DNA of 64,000 bases, from positions 186,001 through 250,000 of the forward strand of contig JALLLS010000036.1 of assembly GCA_025094145.1 (NCBI GenBank). Reading direction: 5' to 3'. Under the pieces are notes generated by a model. That model was not told the DNA's origin, ran no database searches, and was given only the letters and a program-made list of their open reading frames with translations. Positions 47,525-58,819 of this stretch are shown piece after piece. The position numbers and the translations under genes are program-made. This stretch comes from Spinellus fusiger. Lineage: Eukaryota > Mucoromycota > Mucoromycetes > Mucorales > Phycomycetaceae. Position 1 is the stretch's first letter. Each line of letters opens with the position of its first letter.

Positions 47525-48580
47525 TATACATGGATCATCTTTATGTCTTTCTTATTTCGTATTGGAATGCAAATATATTTATGATTAGTTCAAATAAAGC
47601 CAAACATAATGGAGCTATCTTTGTTCTATAACATGATCCATTTCTGACGTTAAATCATAATTCTCTGATATATGCAGTTGATGGTCATTAAAATATGAAC
47701 TGATCAGGTGAAATTCTATTAAATGTCACACCTTATCAAATATTTACTAAATTTTTATTACTGCTATTATAGATAATACATTTAAACTTTCCCAGAATGT
47801 TCAGAATATCCTATCTTTTTTCCCATGATCACTCTTCTTTTGACTTATTTATATCAAGATAGTTATATTTATTCTATATTCATACCAGTTTATCCTTAAA
47901 ATAACACATATTAGAGCCTGCTATAATCTTATTATAATATATATCATATTGTGTCAAGAAAGAAAAGAAAAGAGAAAAGCATAATGTAGATGTGTAGATG
48001 TTTAGTACATGAAAAGAGTAAATGCGAAGAATGAAGAAATGAAAAAAAAAACTTAACTAAATCTGGAATCTGGGTATTTGACATTGTAACTTAGTAGTGT
48101 GATCATTGACTACAGACTATTATAGCTTAAGTATTTTCACCAGTGTTCTGCTTTTATGAAGACTTTGATTTAATTGAGTCATCGACACAACTAAAGATAC
48201 ACATAATGTCTCTTTAATGATTCGAAAGAAAGAAAGTAATATTAATAAGTAAATTACATGATTATTTTGTTAATGAACACTGAAGAACAGATCAAGAGAC
48301 TTAAAGATTTCTCAAACTATTAAATGGAGTATGTGTAAATATGTAAATATTTTACAAGCTTTATAAACAGGGTCTATTGCTTATTCGAATTTTAAGCTTT
48401 ATATTGTATATTCTATTGACAGACATATGACATGTCAAACTGCATTGGCTATCACTAACACTATTTGTTCAAGACTAAGTCAAATTTAATCGAGATCAAA
48501 GTTAGAATTGTTCTTTTCTATAAAAAAAAAGTAATATCTTTTCTTTATACGTTTTCTTTTTCTTTTTACTGAGAAATATT

Positions 48581-48998
48581 ACTAAAGTTCTACACTATGA
48601 ATAGTTCCATTTCATCACAAACAAAATACCATAACGAATTTAACAAAAAAAAATAGAGCTGGTTTAAGTATTCTCATTCATGCTTCTATCAATCACTACT
48701 ATTAATATACGACTACCAAGTCCACATGAATTTGATACTATTGATTCATTGTCTCATAACTATTTTCCCAGGCAATTAGTATGTCATATGATGTGTTGGT
48801 CAGATCTACTATGAAAGAAAAGCTCACTGAATAGTGTCATTCAAATTGTTTTTTTAATATATATATATATATATATATAAGTATTACAATATTTTCTTAC
48901 TTAATAGGTCATTCTGGGTACAGAAAGACCTGTGCATTTTTCAGTCTACAAAGACACTAAAGATTCTTGTGTGTCCTTCAAGACTCTATGCCTATTTT
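48581..48998 (+). repeat. 415-bp dispersed repeat, copy A
   Basis: This 418-bp sequence recurs at 62,666-63,079 in the same orientation. By eye the two differ only by two A residues in one homopolymer (9 versus 7) and two bases in GACTCTATG versus GACTATG. It includes a long (AT) run. No terminal inverted repeats, tail or coding frame was seen. Confidence 0.95.
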
Positions 48999-49344
48999 CT
49001 CACTGTTTTATTCAGTTTTCTCGTTGACTAAATCAGAAAAGGTGAGCAGTGAAACCTATTCAATAGTAATCTATTTTCATATTTATTTCTCCGCGATGAT
49101 TTAAATATTCCTCGACAAGGGTCTTTTTTATGAAACATTTCTTTTAATACGCGATGATCTATTCGCATAGAAGAATAGTTTATTCTCATATGAAACTACT
49201 CATACACTCTGACTTTTAAATATGCATAAATTGTTGATATTTCTATTATATAAACTCATTGTTTATAAAAAAAATATAAACTCATTGTTTTATTATTTTA
49301 TTTACCTTTAGTTCTATCTCTTTTTTTATAAGAATCAATTTAAT

Positions 49345-51434
49345 ATGGGATTAGCTTCTAGGATAACTACCAATGTTTATGTAAGTTCTATTTAACAAAA
49401 CTTCTCATTGAGAAATTTGTTATTTACAATGTGTTATTAACTGTTATTCATAAATGTGTAGGCTATTGGTGCATTTGCCGCACTTGCTGGTATTATGTTT
49501 GGGTTCGATATTGGATCTAGTTCTGTAAGTCATCTGAATAATATTTTGTTTTTAAGTAAAATTCGAAATAAGAATGCAGTGTATCAATGCATATACTTAT
49601 ACATTTGTTTTGTTTTAGGGAATCATTGGAACACGACAGTACGCATATATTGTTTTAAATGTGCATAGATAACTCAATTATTTGCCTATAGATACCAAGA
49701 ATATTTTGACAGACCAAGTGATCTGCTGCAGGGTGGCATCAATGGTGCTCTTAGTGCTGGATGTTTTTTTGGTGCTCTAATCTCTGGTTACCCCGCTGAT
49801 CGTTTCTCTCGCAAATACACTTTAATTGGTGCATCTTTCATTTTCACCGTGGGTGCTGTTCTACAGGCTGCCTCCAATGGTGTTGCAATGCTTTGTATTG
49901 GCCGTGCTTTAGCTGGTAAGTAGAGTTACATTTCGCTTTTAATCTTCACTTCCTATGAGCATCGAGACTCCAAGAATTCATAGGACTCATGCTTTTCTGA
50001 TTTATCATAGGTCTTTCTGTTGGAATTACTTCCATGGTGGTCCCTATTTACCAGTCTGAGATTGCTCCCAAAGAAATTCGTGGTCGTATTGTTGCTGTTC
50101 AACAATGGAGTATTACATGGGGTATTATGGTATCGTAAGTTCTTAATATATAGATATGTTGATGTATCAAACAAATACTCAATACTGTCATACTAAATCA
50201 TACACACAGATTCTGGATTCAATATGGATGTCAATTTATTGATAGTACTGCCGCTTTCCGTATTCCATGGGCTGTTCAGTCTTTTCCTGCTGTTCTTCTC
50301 ATGTGTGGCATGTGGTTTTTCCCTTTCTCCCCTCGTTGGTTGGCTGACCATGATCGTATGGATGAAGCTATAAAAGTGCTGGCTGATATTCATGGCGATG
50401 GTGATGTTGACCACCCACGTGTACAGCAGGTAATATATTCAGCTACAATAATAGAATCGAGCCCACCTTCCAATCTTTACTATTCATGACCCAGTATCTT
50501 ATTATAATAATTATAGGAAATCAAAGAAATCAAGGCCGTCATCTACTTTGACCGTGAGGTTGCTTCTCACCGCTACTCTGATCTGTTAAAACCCGGAATC
50601 CTTTACCGTGTCTTCCTTGGTGTTTGTCTTCAGATCTGGCAGCAATTGACAGGCATGAATATTATCATGTTTTACGTTGTATTTCTCTTTCAGCAAGCCG
50701 GTATTGGAAGTAGTCAAGAGGCCGTCTTGGTATCTTCTGGTATCTCTTATGTTGTGAATGTCGTCATGACAGTACCTGCCATCATCTATATTGATAAGTG
50801 GGGACGTCGTCCTACCATGATCATTGGTGCTCTTTCCATGTCTCTCTTCTTATGGATTGTAGGAGGTGTCTTGAGCACAGGCAATTGGTATATTAGTCCC
50901 GACACCGATAAATGGGTAGTGGATTTGAATAGCAAACCCAAGGCAGATCTTGTAGTTGCTTGTGTTTATCTATTTGTCGCCGCTTTTGCCACCTCATGGG
51001 GTCCTTTAGGATGGATTTATCCTGCCGAAATTTACCCTCTTCGTGTCCGTGCAAATGCTGTTTCCTTGTCCACTGCCTCTAACTGGTTCTTTAACTGGCT
51101 TCTTAATTTTATTGTTCCCCTGTTGATGCAGCGCCTTCGCTATGGACTTTACATGCTGTTTGCAGCCTTTAACTTTTTGATGGCACTCCATATCTATTTT
51201 GCTTATCCTGAGACCAAAGGATTTACGGTAAGACCTTTATTCTCTCTCTTATTTTATTTATTAATGCTAATTACAACAACAACAAAACACTAGCTTGAAG
51301 AAATCGAGATTGTATTCAAACACAACCCTCGCAAGAAGATCGACCGTGCTATGGTAGAAAGAGAAACAGCTCAGTTGTATAGTACCAGCACCTCATATAG
51401 TAATGAAAAAGAACTGGAAGAAGTCCGTACATAG
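49345..51434 (+). CDS. MFS sugar transporter
   Basis: Eight exons (49345-49380, 49462-49524, 49619-49638, 49692-49915, 50011-50134, 50210-50429, 50517-51227, 51294-51434) join in frame to 512 residues with twelve hydrophobic segments. It belongs to the major facilitator sugar-porter family that carries hexoses or polyols across the plasma membrane. Signature blocks: MFGFDIGSSSGIIG, the D-R-x-x-R-K loop (PADRFSRKYT), IYQSEIAPKEIRGR, PFSPRWL (PESPRWL in most hexose transporters), QQLTGMNIIMFY, DKWGRRPT and PETKGFTLEEIE. Substrate cannot be assigned. Exon 3 is only 20 bp. It is the only intact gene between 40 and 64 kb, surrounded by transposons. Confidence 0.93.
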
Positions 51435-51935
51435 ATTAGAAACCAGAATGATGAGATCATCTTTTGATTCTTAACTTTTTTTTACTCACCTTGGCAGATA
51501 AGATGAATTTAACCTAAAGTCGAACTATTTCCAACTCTTATTAGCCATCTCTATCTCCATTCTATACTATAATTCACTACGACAATAACTTTATTAATTC
51601 TATATACAACTGATCTCTAACTTAACCAATAAAGAAAATAATGTTTTTTTTTACAATAAATATTTAGTGTAAGTTGGTGCTTAGTGGGTCAAGTCTTTGG
51701 CATCTATCAAATTCTACACTAAGAAAACATATGGAACATGAAATCTCAAATGGCAAATGGTGTTCATTACTTCTGTACCATACCTTGTTATATTTATAAC
51801 TCTACTAATTCTATAGATACATGTTTTCAAAATTTTAAACAATAATAAAAAACCACTATATATAAATATATTCACTATAAAGCACTTAGCACTTTTTAAG
51901 TCTACCATTAATATTGATAACATCCTAGCAGCTCT
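51435..51935. other. 3' flank of the sugar transporter
   Basis: About 500 bp, AT-rich, with possible AATAAA-type signals near 51628-51660. No gene was recognised. Confidence 0.5.
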
Positions 51936-52060
51936 GTCTCATGCTAACAATGAGCTTATTGGTATACTCCTTGGGAACCTTCTTCCCTTCAACCCCAATG
52001 GCTGCCTTGAACTTCTTTTTAGAAGAGTAGATACCAGACTTACAAATTTTTCAATCCTAA
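51936..52060 (-). pseudogene. Tc1 transposase C-terminal scrap
   Basis: On the minus strand this reads KKKFKAAIGVEGKKVPKEYT followed by NKLIVSMRQSC. It matches the pattern of Tc1 transposase tails (a ...IP-EY-NKLI-SMP-R block). Nothing of the catalytic core remains in frame. It may be from a different element than the next fragment. Confidence 0.55.
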
Positions 52061-52279
52061 ACTACATAGTGGCCAGAAGGGTGTGGTATCTACAGTCCTA
52101 TGTAATAAGTGACTAAACAAAAAATCAAAATAATTGAATTTTTTTTTGAAAAATAAAGGTATATCTATCAGTCTAAGATGTTCATAATATAATATTTATT
52201 GAATAAAATAATATTTGGGACAGTTGTTCTTTAAATGATTGTCTACATTTTTTATTATAAATATATTACTTAGTACTTT

Positions 52280-52541
52280 GTAGCAAAGCCTTTATTTTTC
52301 ATCACAGCGGAGCGCCTCTTTGGCATGCTATCCACTAATTTTCCAGAAATTCATTTGGAATCTTTTTGCATTCACTACACAAGCATCGTTGAGGCTGTTT
52401 TGTATTAGTTATACTTGTTCGATATGGCTCAATTCTTTCAAGATAAGCCCAGGCATGCTCAATTGGGTTAAGATATGGAGTTTGTGTAGGCCAAAAATCA
52501 AAACATCTGATCATACATCTTTCTTGTTTGTACCATCCTAC
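52280..52541 (-). pseudogene. Tc1 transposase C-terminal fragment, cut at the 52.54-kb junction
   Basis: The minus strand encodes FDFWPTQTPYLNPIEHAW, the catalytic-Glu block of Tc1 transposases. It continues to a tail DSMPKRRSAVMKNKGFATKY that ends near 52,275. A frameshift separates the two parts. The fragment stops abruptly at 52,541, where the 6.5-kb block begins. Confidence 0.8.
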
Positions 52542-52543
52542 TA

Positions 52544-52778
52544 CAGTTCAAAGTATTTTATTATTTTTGGGTGTTGGTTGCTATTCGCGCATTGGGCATG
52601 TTAGCCACCCTATGAGAACTTTTGAACAATTAAGATATACATATAAACACGTTCAAATACAAAAGTGGAAAAAATAAATGCAAGGAAAAAAGAAACAGAA
52701 AGATAAGAGTATATAAAACCTCGAAATGAGGGGAAAAATGAAGAGAAATATGAGAAATGAGAGAAAATGACAATGCAG
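52544..52778 (+). repeat. Left inverted terminus of the 6.5-kb block
   Basis: Bases 52544-52660 are identical by eye to the reverse complement of 59054-58938. From 52661 to about 52778 similarity falls but motifs such as TATAAAACCTCGAAATGAGG persist. A third, diverged copy is at 4490-4671. Confidence 0.9.
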
Positions 52779-52838
52779 ACATAGACATTAGTTTGAGCCT
52801 AATCCCACAAGCTTTTAATAGACCAAAGATTGGTCTGT

Positions 52839-53943
52839 TTATAAGTCTTGTTGGGTGTGTTGATTGTCTCCCTCGACTCCTTCCATGGCTGAGTCAGACC
52901 CAAATGCCTGGAGGGCTTCTTTTTCAAGGGTGGCGGGAGGGCTGGCGACTGTGGCCTTGGCCTTGAGGTCTGCCAGGAGCTTCTCAAAGGCAATGGTGGA
53001 TAGACAGGGCGTGGCAATGCTTGAGCCAAAGTGGCGAGCAATGCTGTACCCTAAATGGGTGGGGGCACGAAGACAAGTGTTGGACACTCTTTGCTCAAAG
53101 AGTTCTTGGGCCATTGCAGTCTTGGTGCTGTCAGACTCCTGCTGTAGATTAGGGTCTGCAATCACCGTTGCAGCTACTGGATCAAAGCTTGCCTGTGGCT
53201 TGATCTTTGATTTCTCGAGTTTCTCCTCGAGTTCTTGCTTGAAGCTACCGTGTACAAGCAGTGCAATTGTACCCCTTGCTGGGAAGTGGATGTCTATGAT
53301 CCGTGACTGTTGGATCTTCAGTGATCCCAACATCTTGCGGATCTGGCCGTACTTGAGGTAGTGGCGACAGGGCAAGTATACAGAGTCGTATACTGAGGGC
53401 CCAGTAGGCTCTTGTAAGGCCCGAACTGTTTGCGCTCTAAGCACTGCTCTGGCCTTTGCTGTCTTCTTTGGTGGAGGCGTTCTTTTTAGCCATGTTGGCA
53501 TAAATGACAGTAGCCTTTTCTATGGCATCTGTGGGTTTCACTGTGGGGATGGGTGTGGGGGTAGGGGTGGGAGGTGATTTGGGTGCATTATCTGCACTCT
53601 TGGCATTGATCTGAGCCTGGAGAGATGTAATAAGGTCATCCTTGACCTTGACTTGTGCTTCCAATTCCTGGATGCGGAGTCCAATTGTTGCCATTTGTCT
53701 CTGAATATCTGACAGAAATGCCATCATCTGCTGGGTGAAGGTATCAGACTTTTCTACCTCAGTCATTTGATACTCGTAAGTATTTGCACGAGTGCGTTTG
53801 GTAAGTAGTCTGGGTTTTCTGCTGTCTGAGTTAGGAATGGTGGTAGCAGTGGTGGCCTCAGACACAAAGGGTCTGACAGGTGCTGGTACAGGAGGTTGCT
53901 TGATGGTTGGTGATTGGCCAGGATCCGTAGTTGGTGTATCCAA
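52839..53943 (-). pseudogene. LINE (non-LTR retrotransposon) ORF1 with one frameshift
   Basis: Starting at the ATG at 53943, the first frame runs to 53437 and the second from about 53501 to the stop at 52839. Together they make about 350 residues. The first part is Pro/Thr-rich followed by a coiled coil (IRQMATIG-RIQELEAQVKVKDDLI type). The second has an RRM-like stretch (DSVYLPCRHYLKYGQIRKML ... IIDIHFPARGTIALLVH) of the kind I associate with ORF1 proteins of Mucoromycota LINEs. A one-base indel in the 65-bp overlap (Lys/Pro-rich) explains the break. No reverse transcriptase follows on this strand: the stop is about 60 bp from the terminal repeat. Confidence 0.65.
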
Positions 53944-54002
53944 TGTGTACTGTGTACTATGTGGGTGGATGGGGATTGTTGCTGATGGATTGTCCTATTA
54001 TA

Positions 54003-55410
54003 CAGTCACACAACATTAGATTTTTTTTTGTAAGTCATTGACCAATTTTATTTACACGCACACACAACATTAGAAAGTATACGACCCCCTAATTTATACA
54101 TTTTTAAACACGATTCATCTTCTTCTTTGTACCACAGAATCACATTCCATTAAGCAATCTCAAATGTCAAACGCAGAATTCTCAGCTAGAAACTCTAGAG
54201 TTTATAATAAGCTTGAAGAAAAGAGAGTAATAGGGTGTTTACTGGCTTTTAAAAAAGAAAATTACTCTATGGGTAGCATTTCAAAGGTCGTTGGCATTAG
54301 CAAGTCTACTGCCCAGAATATCATTAGTAGAATCAAGACCACTGATACACCTCTACCAAAGCCTAGTTCTTGTGCACCAAAAAAAAACTAAACGGGAGAG
54401 ATCTCGGACGACTTGAGGCCATTCTAAGAGGCAACCTATTTGCCTCCTATAACTACATAAATTTTGAACTTAAGGCACATGAGATAATCATCTGTAGAGC
54501 AATATTCATAAAATACATATACTAGGTTGGGTTTGGTTCCTACTTTAAAGCACACAAGCCAAGGTTGTCTGAAGAAAACATGAAGAAAAGACTTTGTTGG
54601 GCGAAGGAACGGGTCAATTGGACTCCTGAGGACTGGAGACGCGTCGTATGGTCTGATTCATCACCGTTTGAAGTAGAGGGTTACCAGGGAGGAGCCAGAG
54701 TTATTCGAAAGATCGGAGATAGTTATAAGGCTGCTCATATCATAGCTACAACCAAATGGGGGAAAGGCAGCATAATGATCTGGAGCTGTTTCTGGGCGGG
54801 TGGATTTGGGCCTTTGGTCTTTGTTGATGGCACTGGAAATCAGGACATATATGTCAACATTTTGGCAGGAAAATTTCTGCCATGGTTCATTGAATTGAAT
54901 GAGAAGGAGAATAAGTACTTTATATTCCAAGAAGATGGGGCTAGCTGCCATACAGGTGGCTATACAACATGATGGAAAAACACACATGCAATCAGGCGCT
55001 TTGATTACTGGCCTACCCAAAGTCCTGATCTCAACCCCATCGAACATCTCTGGAGCTGTCTTGATAAGCTTATCAATGAAAAGAAGGCCAGTATCAAAAA
55101 TATCGATGAGCTCAAGACAGCTTTAGAAGAAGCTTGGGGAAATATCTAAGTTGATCTTGCCGAACGTTTAGTTGGCTCAATGAAGGATCGCTGCCAGGCA
55201 GTTATTGATGCCAAAGGTGGCCCAAAAAAATATTAAATAAAAACTTTTATATTTATATATTAATATAGATAATATGTTAAACTAACTTTGTGTTGAATTT
55301 GAAGTCATTAGTATGTGTTTTGAGGTCGTAACATCTATATCCGTAAAGCATGTTTTTTTTTCAGGATTTCAAAAAATGAAAATCGTATACTTTCCAATGT
55401 TGTGTGACTT
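54003..55410 (+). mobile_element. Tc1-family element with a duplicated left end
   Basis: The element is 1,408 bp flanked by TA (54001-54002 and 55411-55412). The right end, read inward, is AAGTCACACAACATTGGAAAGTATACG. The left end begins CAGTCACACAACATTAGA but reaches AAAGTATACG only after about 55 bp, because CACACAACATTAGA occurs twice (54007-54020 and 54062-54075). The left end thus carries an internal duplication. It sits just upstream of the LINE ORF1 start. Confidence 0.88.
54164..55236 (+). pseudogene. Tc1 transposase, several breaks
   Basis: An N-terminal helix-turn-helix (YSMGSISKVVGISKSTAQNI) is followed by a frameshift in an A-run near 54381-54389 and a stop near 54523. The catalytic region is then open from 54565: first Asp in VVWSDSSPF, second Asp in QEDGASCH. 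A TGA at 54970-54972 falls where Trp is usual, then the Glu in SPDLNPIEHLW. Another stop lies near 55147. About 35 residues separate the second Asp from the Glu. Confidence 0.88.
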
Positions 55411-55412
55411 TA

Positions 55413-56093
55413 TAAAAACAAAGGCATAAATCGACCCAAACTGCGTACAGGAAGACCTGAAAAGGTTTCATCTACTTCAAAACTGACTATCGTTTTGTCT
55501 ATTTGCAGAAACCCTATGCAAATAATTGCATACCAGTTGAAAATATGAATGATAAAGGTGTGGGTATTTTCCGTAAGACATTTCTAAAATATATTCATGA
55601 ACTTGGGGAGTTTCATGCTCACCATCAAAAAAACTTGGCATGATATTTACTCACAATTAAAGATAATCGTAATAATGTAAATACAAGGTTGATTAGCCAG
55701 TGGAAAGGTGGGATAGCGTTGTTTGGTCTGATGTATCTTGTTTTACAGTTGTAGGCAATGATAAGGAGCCTAGAGTGATTAGAATGATAGATGAAAGGTA
55801 TGAGGAGCGTCATACGCAAAGAAAATACGAGTATTACAAGGATTCGGTCATGGTTTAGGGCTGCTTTTGGTGTAAAAGTGTAGGACCTCTTGTACTCTTA
55901 AGGGATCAGTTAATCAAGACAGGTATTTCAATATACTTGCCAGACACTTTATTACCTGGTTCTAAAAATTGCAAGAGGACCTCAATGGGACCATGCTCCT
56001 TAAAGAAGACAGGACTTCTTGCCACACAGGAGCATATACAGTGGCTCCTAACAAAACAATGGATTTTTTTCATGCTCTGGTCTAATTCTGTAA
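55413..56093 (+). pseudogene. Heavily decayed Tc1 transposase remnant
   Basis: Scattered blocks in different frames are recognisable. They include LRTGRPEKV near 55440, SVVWSDVSCFTVVG around the first Asp (55710-55755), and EDRTSCHTGAYT near the second Asp (56003-56040). No ends were found; the right side abuts the next Tc1 element at about 56,094. Confidence 0.7.
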
Positions 56094-56215
56094 TAGGAAA
56101 TACTTATTCTTTATCATAAAAACATACATTAAACACACAGTAGAGACTTGAAAATAGGATGAAGTATAAAGAAGGTCAATGGGATAATAAATACAAATTT
56201 ATTGGGTGGAAACCC

Positions 56216-57878
56216 TTAGTATTTGGTGCTTCCACCCTTGGCCTCAATGACAGCCCTACATCTCCGATGCATGCTGGCTGTCGTGTTCCGACTTCAATCC
56301 AAAGATTCTTTATGAATTGGTCAACATGAATAGTATGCTGTGACATTCGGAATACTCTATGAAAGCTTTAGTGCACACAAGTACCATAGTACATCTCTGT
56401 ATAATCTCACTGATCGGTCGTAACTACAAATCAACCTTCTAAGCTCAATTTACTATCGGACACTTAATGAGCTGCCTTCATCTATAAATCCTTAGTGGAT
56501 TAAATAAGACCTATCAAAGACAATTAAAAGTGAAGACATAATAGATGGCTCTATAATGTTGTGCTTATTCAATGAACCAACCATAAGGCTCCAACATGTA
56601 GTCTACCATTAGGTAGAACAGCTACACCAACCATAAATCTACACCTATGTAAACTACCATAGGATAAATCATCTACACCAACCATACGGTTGCATCTATC
56701 AATAAGCTATTCCATGAACTAATCATTAACTACCAAAAGGTAGAATACTACTGAAGGATAAGCATCCACAAAAAGTATAAATAATGAACCACTCTTCACT
56801 TAATAAAAATTATCTTTGTTCAGTCTCGTTATTTCTACTTGTCTGAATAATCACACTGGCAATGAGGGTGTCTGTGGTGTCCTTGGGATTTTTTTTCCCG
56901 TTCTTGCAATAGAAGCACCTCCAAATCCTGAAGGGAGCTTGCTGGGGTCATCCTCTTCCTAATGGCCCTGTCAAGCACCTCTCAAAGATGCTCTATTGGG
57001 TTCAGGTCGGGGCTTTGTGAGGGCCACCCTTCCATAGTGGCAACGTTCTCTTGTGCCTTCCACAACCTGAACCCTCTACTCTTGTGGCAGCTAGCATTGT
57101 CTTCCTGAAGAACATAATCAATCTCTGGATTCAGTGCCTTGAGTTGGGCCAGCTCAGGGCAGTAGTTCTCCTTTAAGATCTCAATGTATCTTCCACTGTC
57201 TATACTGCCCTTCACAGGCGCCAATCTCCCGACACCTTCACCAGAGAAAGATCCCCACACCATCACGCTGCCACCTCCAAACTTCATGGTGAGCTTGACG
57301 TTCTTCGGGAGCAGCCCCTCATTAACTTTTCGCACCACCCTGGTACGGTTGTTGGTGGTGACCAACTGGTATCTGGACTCATCAGACCAGATGACTGTCT
57401 TCCAGTCGTTTTCGGTCCAGTGGAGATGGGCCTTAACCCAAGCAAGCCTCAACTTCTTGTGCTTGATGCTGAGAGAAGGTTTCTTGACCACCCTGCAAAA
57501 AAACAGGCCAAGCTTCTTCATCATTTTTGAGAAGGTGTTCCTGGACACTTTGGTGGTCATCTGCTTGTGAAGCTGATTCATTGTCTGAAATGAATCCCTT
57601 CCCACTTCGCGACTGACCTCTCTCTCATCCCTCTCTTTCAGAATGGGCTTGCGCCCAGTGCTGTTCTTGGCCTTGAAACAGCCAGTTTCCTTATATCTCT
57701 TTACGATAAGGGAAACAGACTGCCTACTAACTCCAAACCTAGCAGAAATGGCAACCTGGCTGGTCCCATTTACGGTGGCCTCGTGAGCAATGAGGCATCG
57801 AGTGAAGTTATCGATATTCTTCTTTCTGTTTCCAAGAGATCTCATGGGTTGTTCGGTGGTGTTAGATGAGGTAGACAT
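56216..57878 (-). pseudogene. Tc1 transposase, nonsense mutation plus LTR insertion
   Basis: From the ATG at 57878 there are 298 open codons. They contain the helix-turn-helix (FTRCLIAHEATVNGTS... SRQSVSLIVKRYKETG), the first Asp (VIWSDESRY), second Asp (LQEDNASCH) and Glu (SPDLNPIEHL). Translation then stops at a TGA (56982-56984) where the 3104-4466 copy has TGG. The frame continues open beyond the stop (EVLDRAIRKRMTPASSLQDL) until the solo LTR, and the tail AKGGSTKY ends at 56216. The triad is intact, so this is a recently inactivated gene. Confidence 0.9.
56279..56855. mobile_element. Solo LTR with 5-bp target duplication
   Basis: A 577-bp insert starting TGTCGTG and ending ATCACA (TG...CA termini), flanked by an exact direct repeat CTGGC (56274-56278 and 56856-56860). 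Comparison with the uninterrupted Tc1 copy shows one such site before insertion. A TATAAATA box and an AATAAAAATT signal near the right end (about 56776-56813) suggest plus-strand transcription. The motif CTACACCAACCATA recurs. There is no internal retrotransposon sequence, so it is a recombination remnant. The superfamily cannot be told. Confidence 0.92.
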
Positions 57879-57950
57879 TAGAGTGGAAAAGCAATAAATG
57901 AAGAATGTTTAATTAAAAAAATTAAGGGTAAAATTATGGTCTGAATTTGA

Positions 57951-58650
57951 AAATACCATTGTTTTGTTAGGAGCCATTGTAGTAGGATGGTGTAGGGGAG
58001 TACTCTGGCAAAATGCTCAAAGAATAGGACGGGCTCACAACCCTCCTAAATATCCATTAAAAGTAGCTTATCTTGAACGTCTTCAAAGTGAAATTACTAG
58101 TCTAGTACGTGGCAAGAATCCGCTGGTGACGGTAGCCCGTGGACTATGTAGACCTGTTTGGGATCCAATTCTTCTACTACCGTGCACGCGCAAAGAAAGA
58201 CATCGTCTACTAAAATGGAGGATTGCTTGGTTACCACCAACACCTTCAGTTCCTTGCCAATGTGGCCACCCGTCTACCAATCGGGACCACTTTCTCACTT
58301 GCACATTCGTTGACCATGAACGCTCCACGTTCTTGTTCTTCTTAGTTCCTGCACCACAAGACGTTCATCCAATTGACTATTGTCTAAATCTTCTGCAGCG
58401 CACGGTTAAGTCTTTTGTTAAATGGCGAGATCTTTGGCCCAGTTTGTTAATACTGCTGCAAGCCATTGATCGAGCCACGTCTACTCGAGACTTTAAGGTA
58501 GAGCCATCAGCTGGTAGCTTGCTCATTGAGGCTGCTGATGGGTGTGTTGAGCGGGAACGCCAACGCCGCCATAGAGTGCAAAGACTCCTGCAGCAACAGA
58601 CGCTGTATCCTCACTTCTTCTCCGATCTCTCCTCTACCACCCATTCTTAA
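57951..58650 (+). pseudogene. LINE reverse-transcriptase C-terminal fragment
   Basis: About 230 codons open to a stop at 58650 with no credible start; the left side is cut by the Tc1 element. The ending includes a cysteine/histidine motif CQCGHPSTNRDHFLTC, typical of the region after the reverse-transcriptase domain in fungal LINEs, followed by a helical, basic tail. None of the catalytic reverse-transcriptase motifs is present. It points outward to the right terminus, opposite to the ORF1 remnant. Confidence 0.65.
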
Positions 58651-58819
58651 CCCGTTTAGCAAAGCCAGAAGCTGCTAGTGTAGTTGCTGTATTTGTGCCC
58701 TCAGTATTGTCCGAGTTGCTCTAAGTATCCCTCGTTGGATTTCGAATCGCCACAGGATGACGGTTATCTTTTTGGTGTCCTGGTTTCCTTGCTGACTTTA
58801 TGGCCTTTTGGATGTCTAT

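Larger units (their letters stand above)
46140..49344. other. AT-rich gene desert
   Basis: About 3.2 kb with no recognisable exon. It contains the miniature inverted-repeat element at 47427 and the first copy of the 415-bp repeat at 48581, listed separately. Confidence 0.55.
56094..57950 (-). mobile_element. Tc1-family element, both ends clipped and split by a solo LTR
   Basis: Homologous throughout to the 3104-4466 element, but it lacks roughly the first 58 bp and last 30 bp of that copy, including both terminal inverted repeats. A 577-bp solo LTR sits at 56279-56855 inside the 3' part of the transposase. With both ends lost, the copy cannot be mobilised. Confidence 0.88.

Noticed and set aside
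52864..53361. 165-codon plus-strand frame
   Set aside because: Antisense shadow of the LINE ORF1 reading, which has the recognisable coiled coil and RRM-like region.
57975..57992. 14-bp match (TGTAGTAGGATGGT) to the left junction of the 6.5-kb block near 52,530-52,543
   Set aside because: It lies inside the reverse-transcriptase fragment with no structural relation to the junction; most likely chance.
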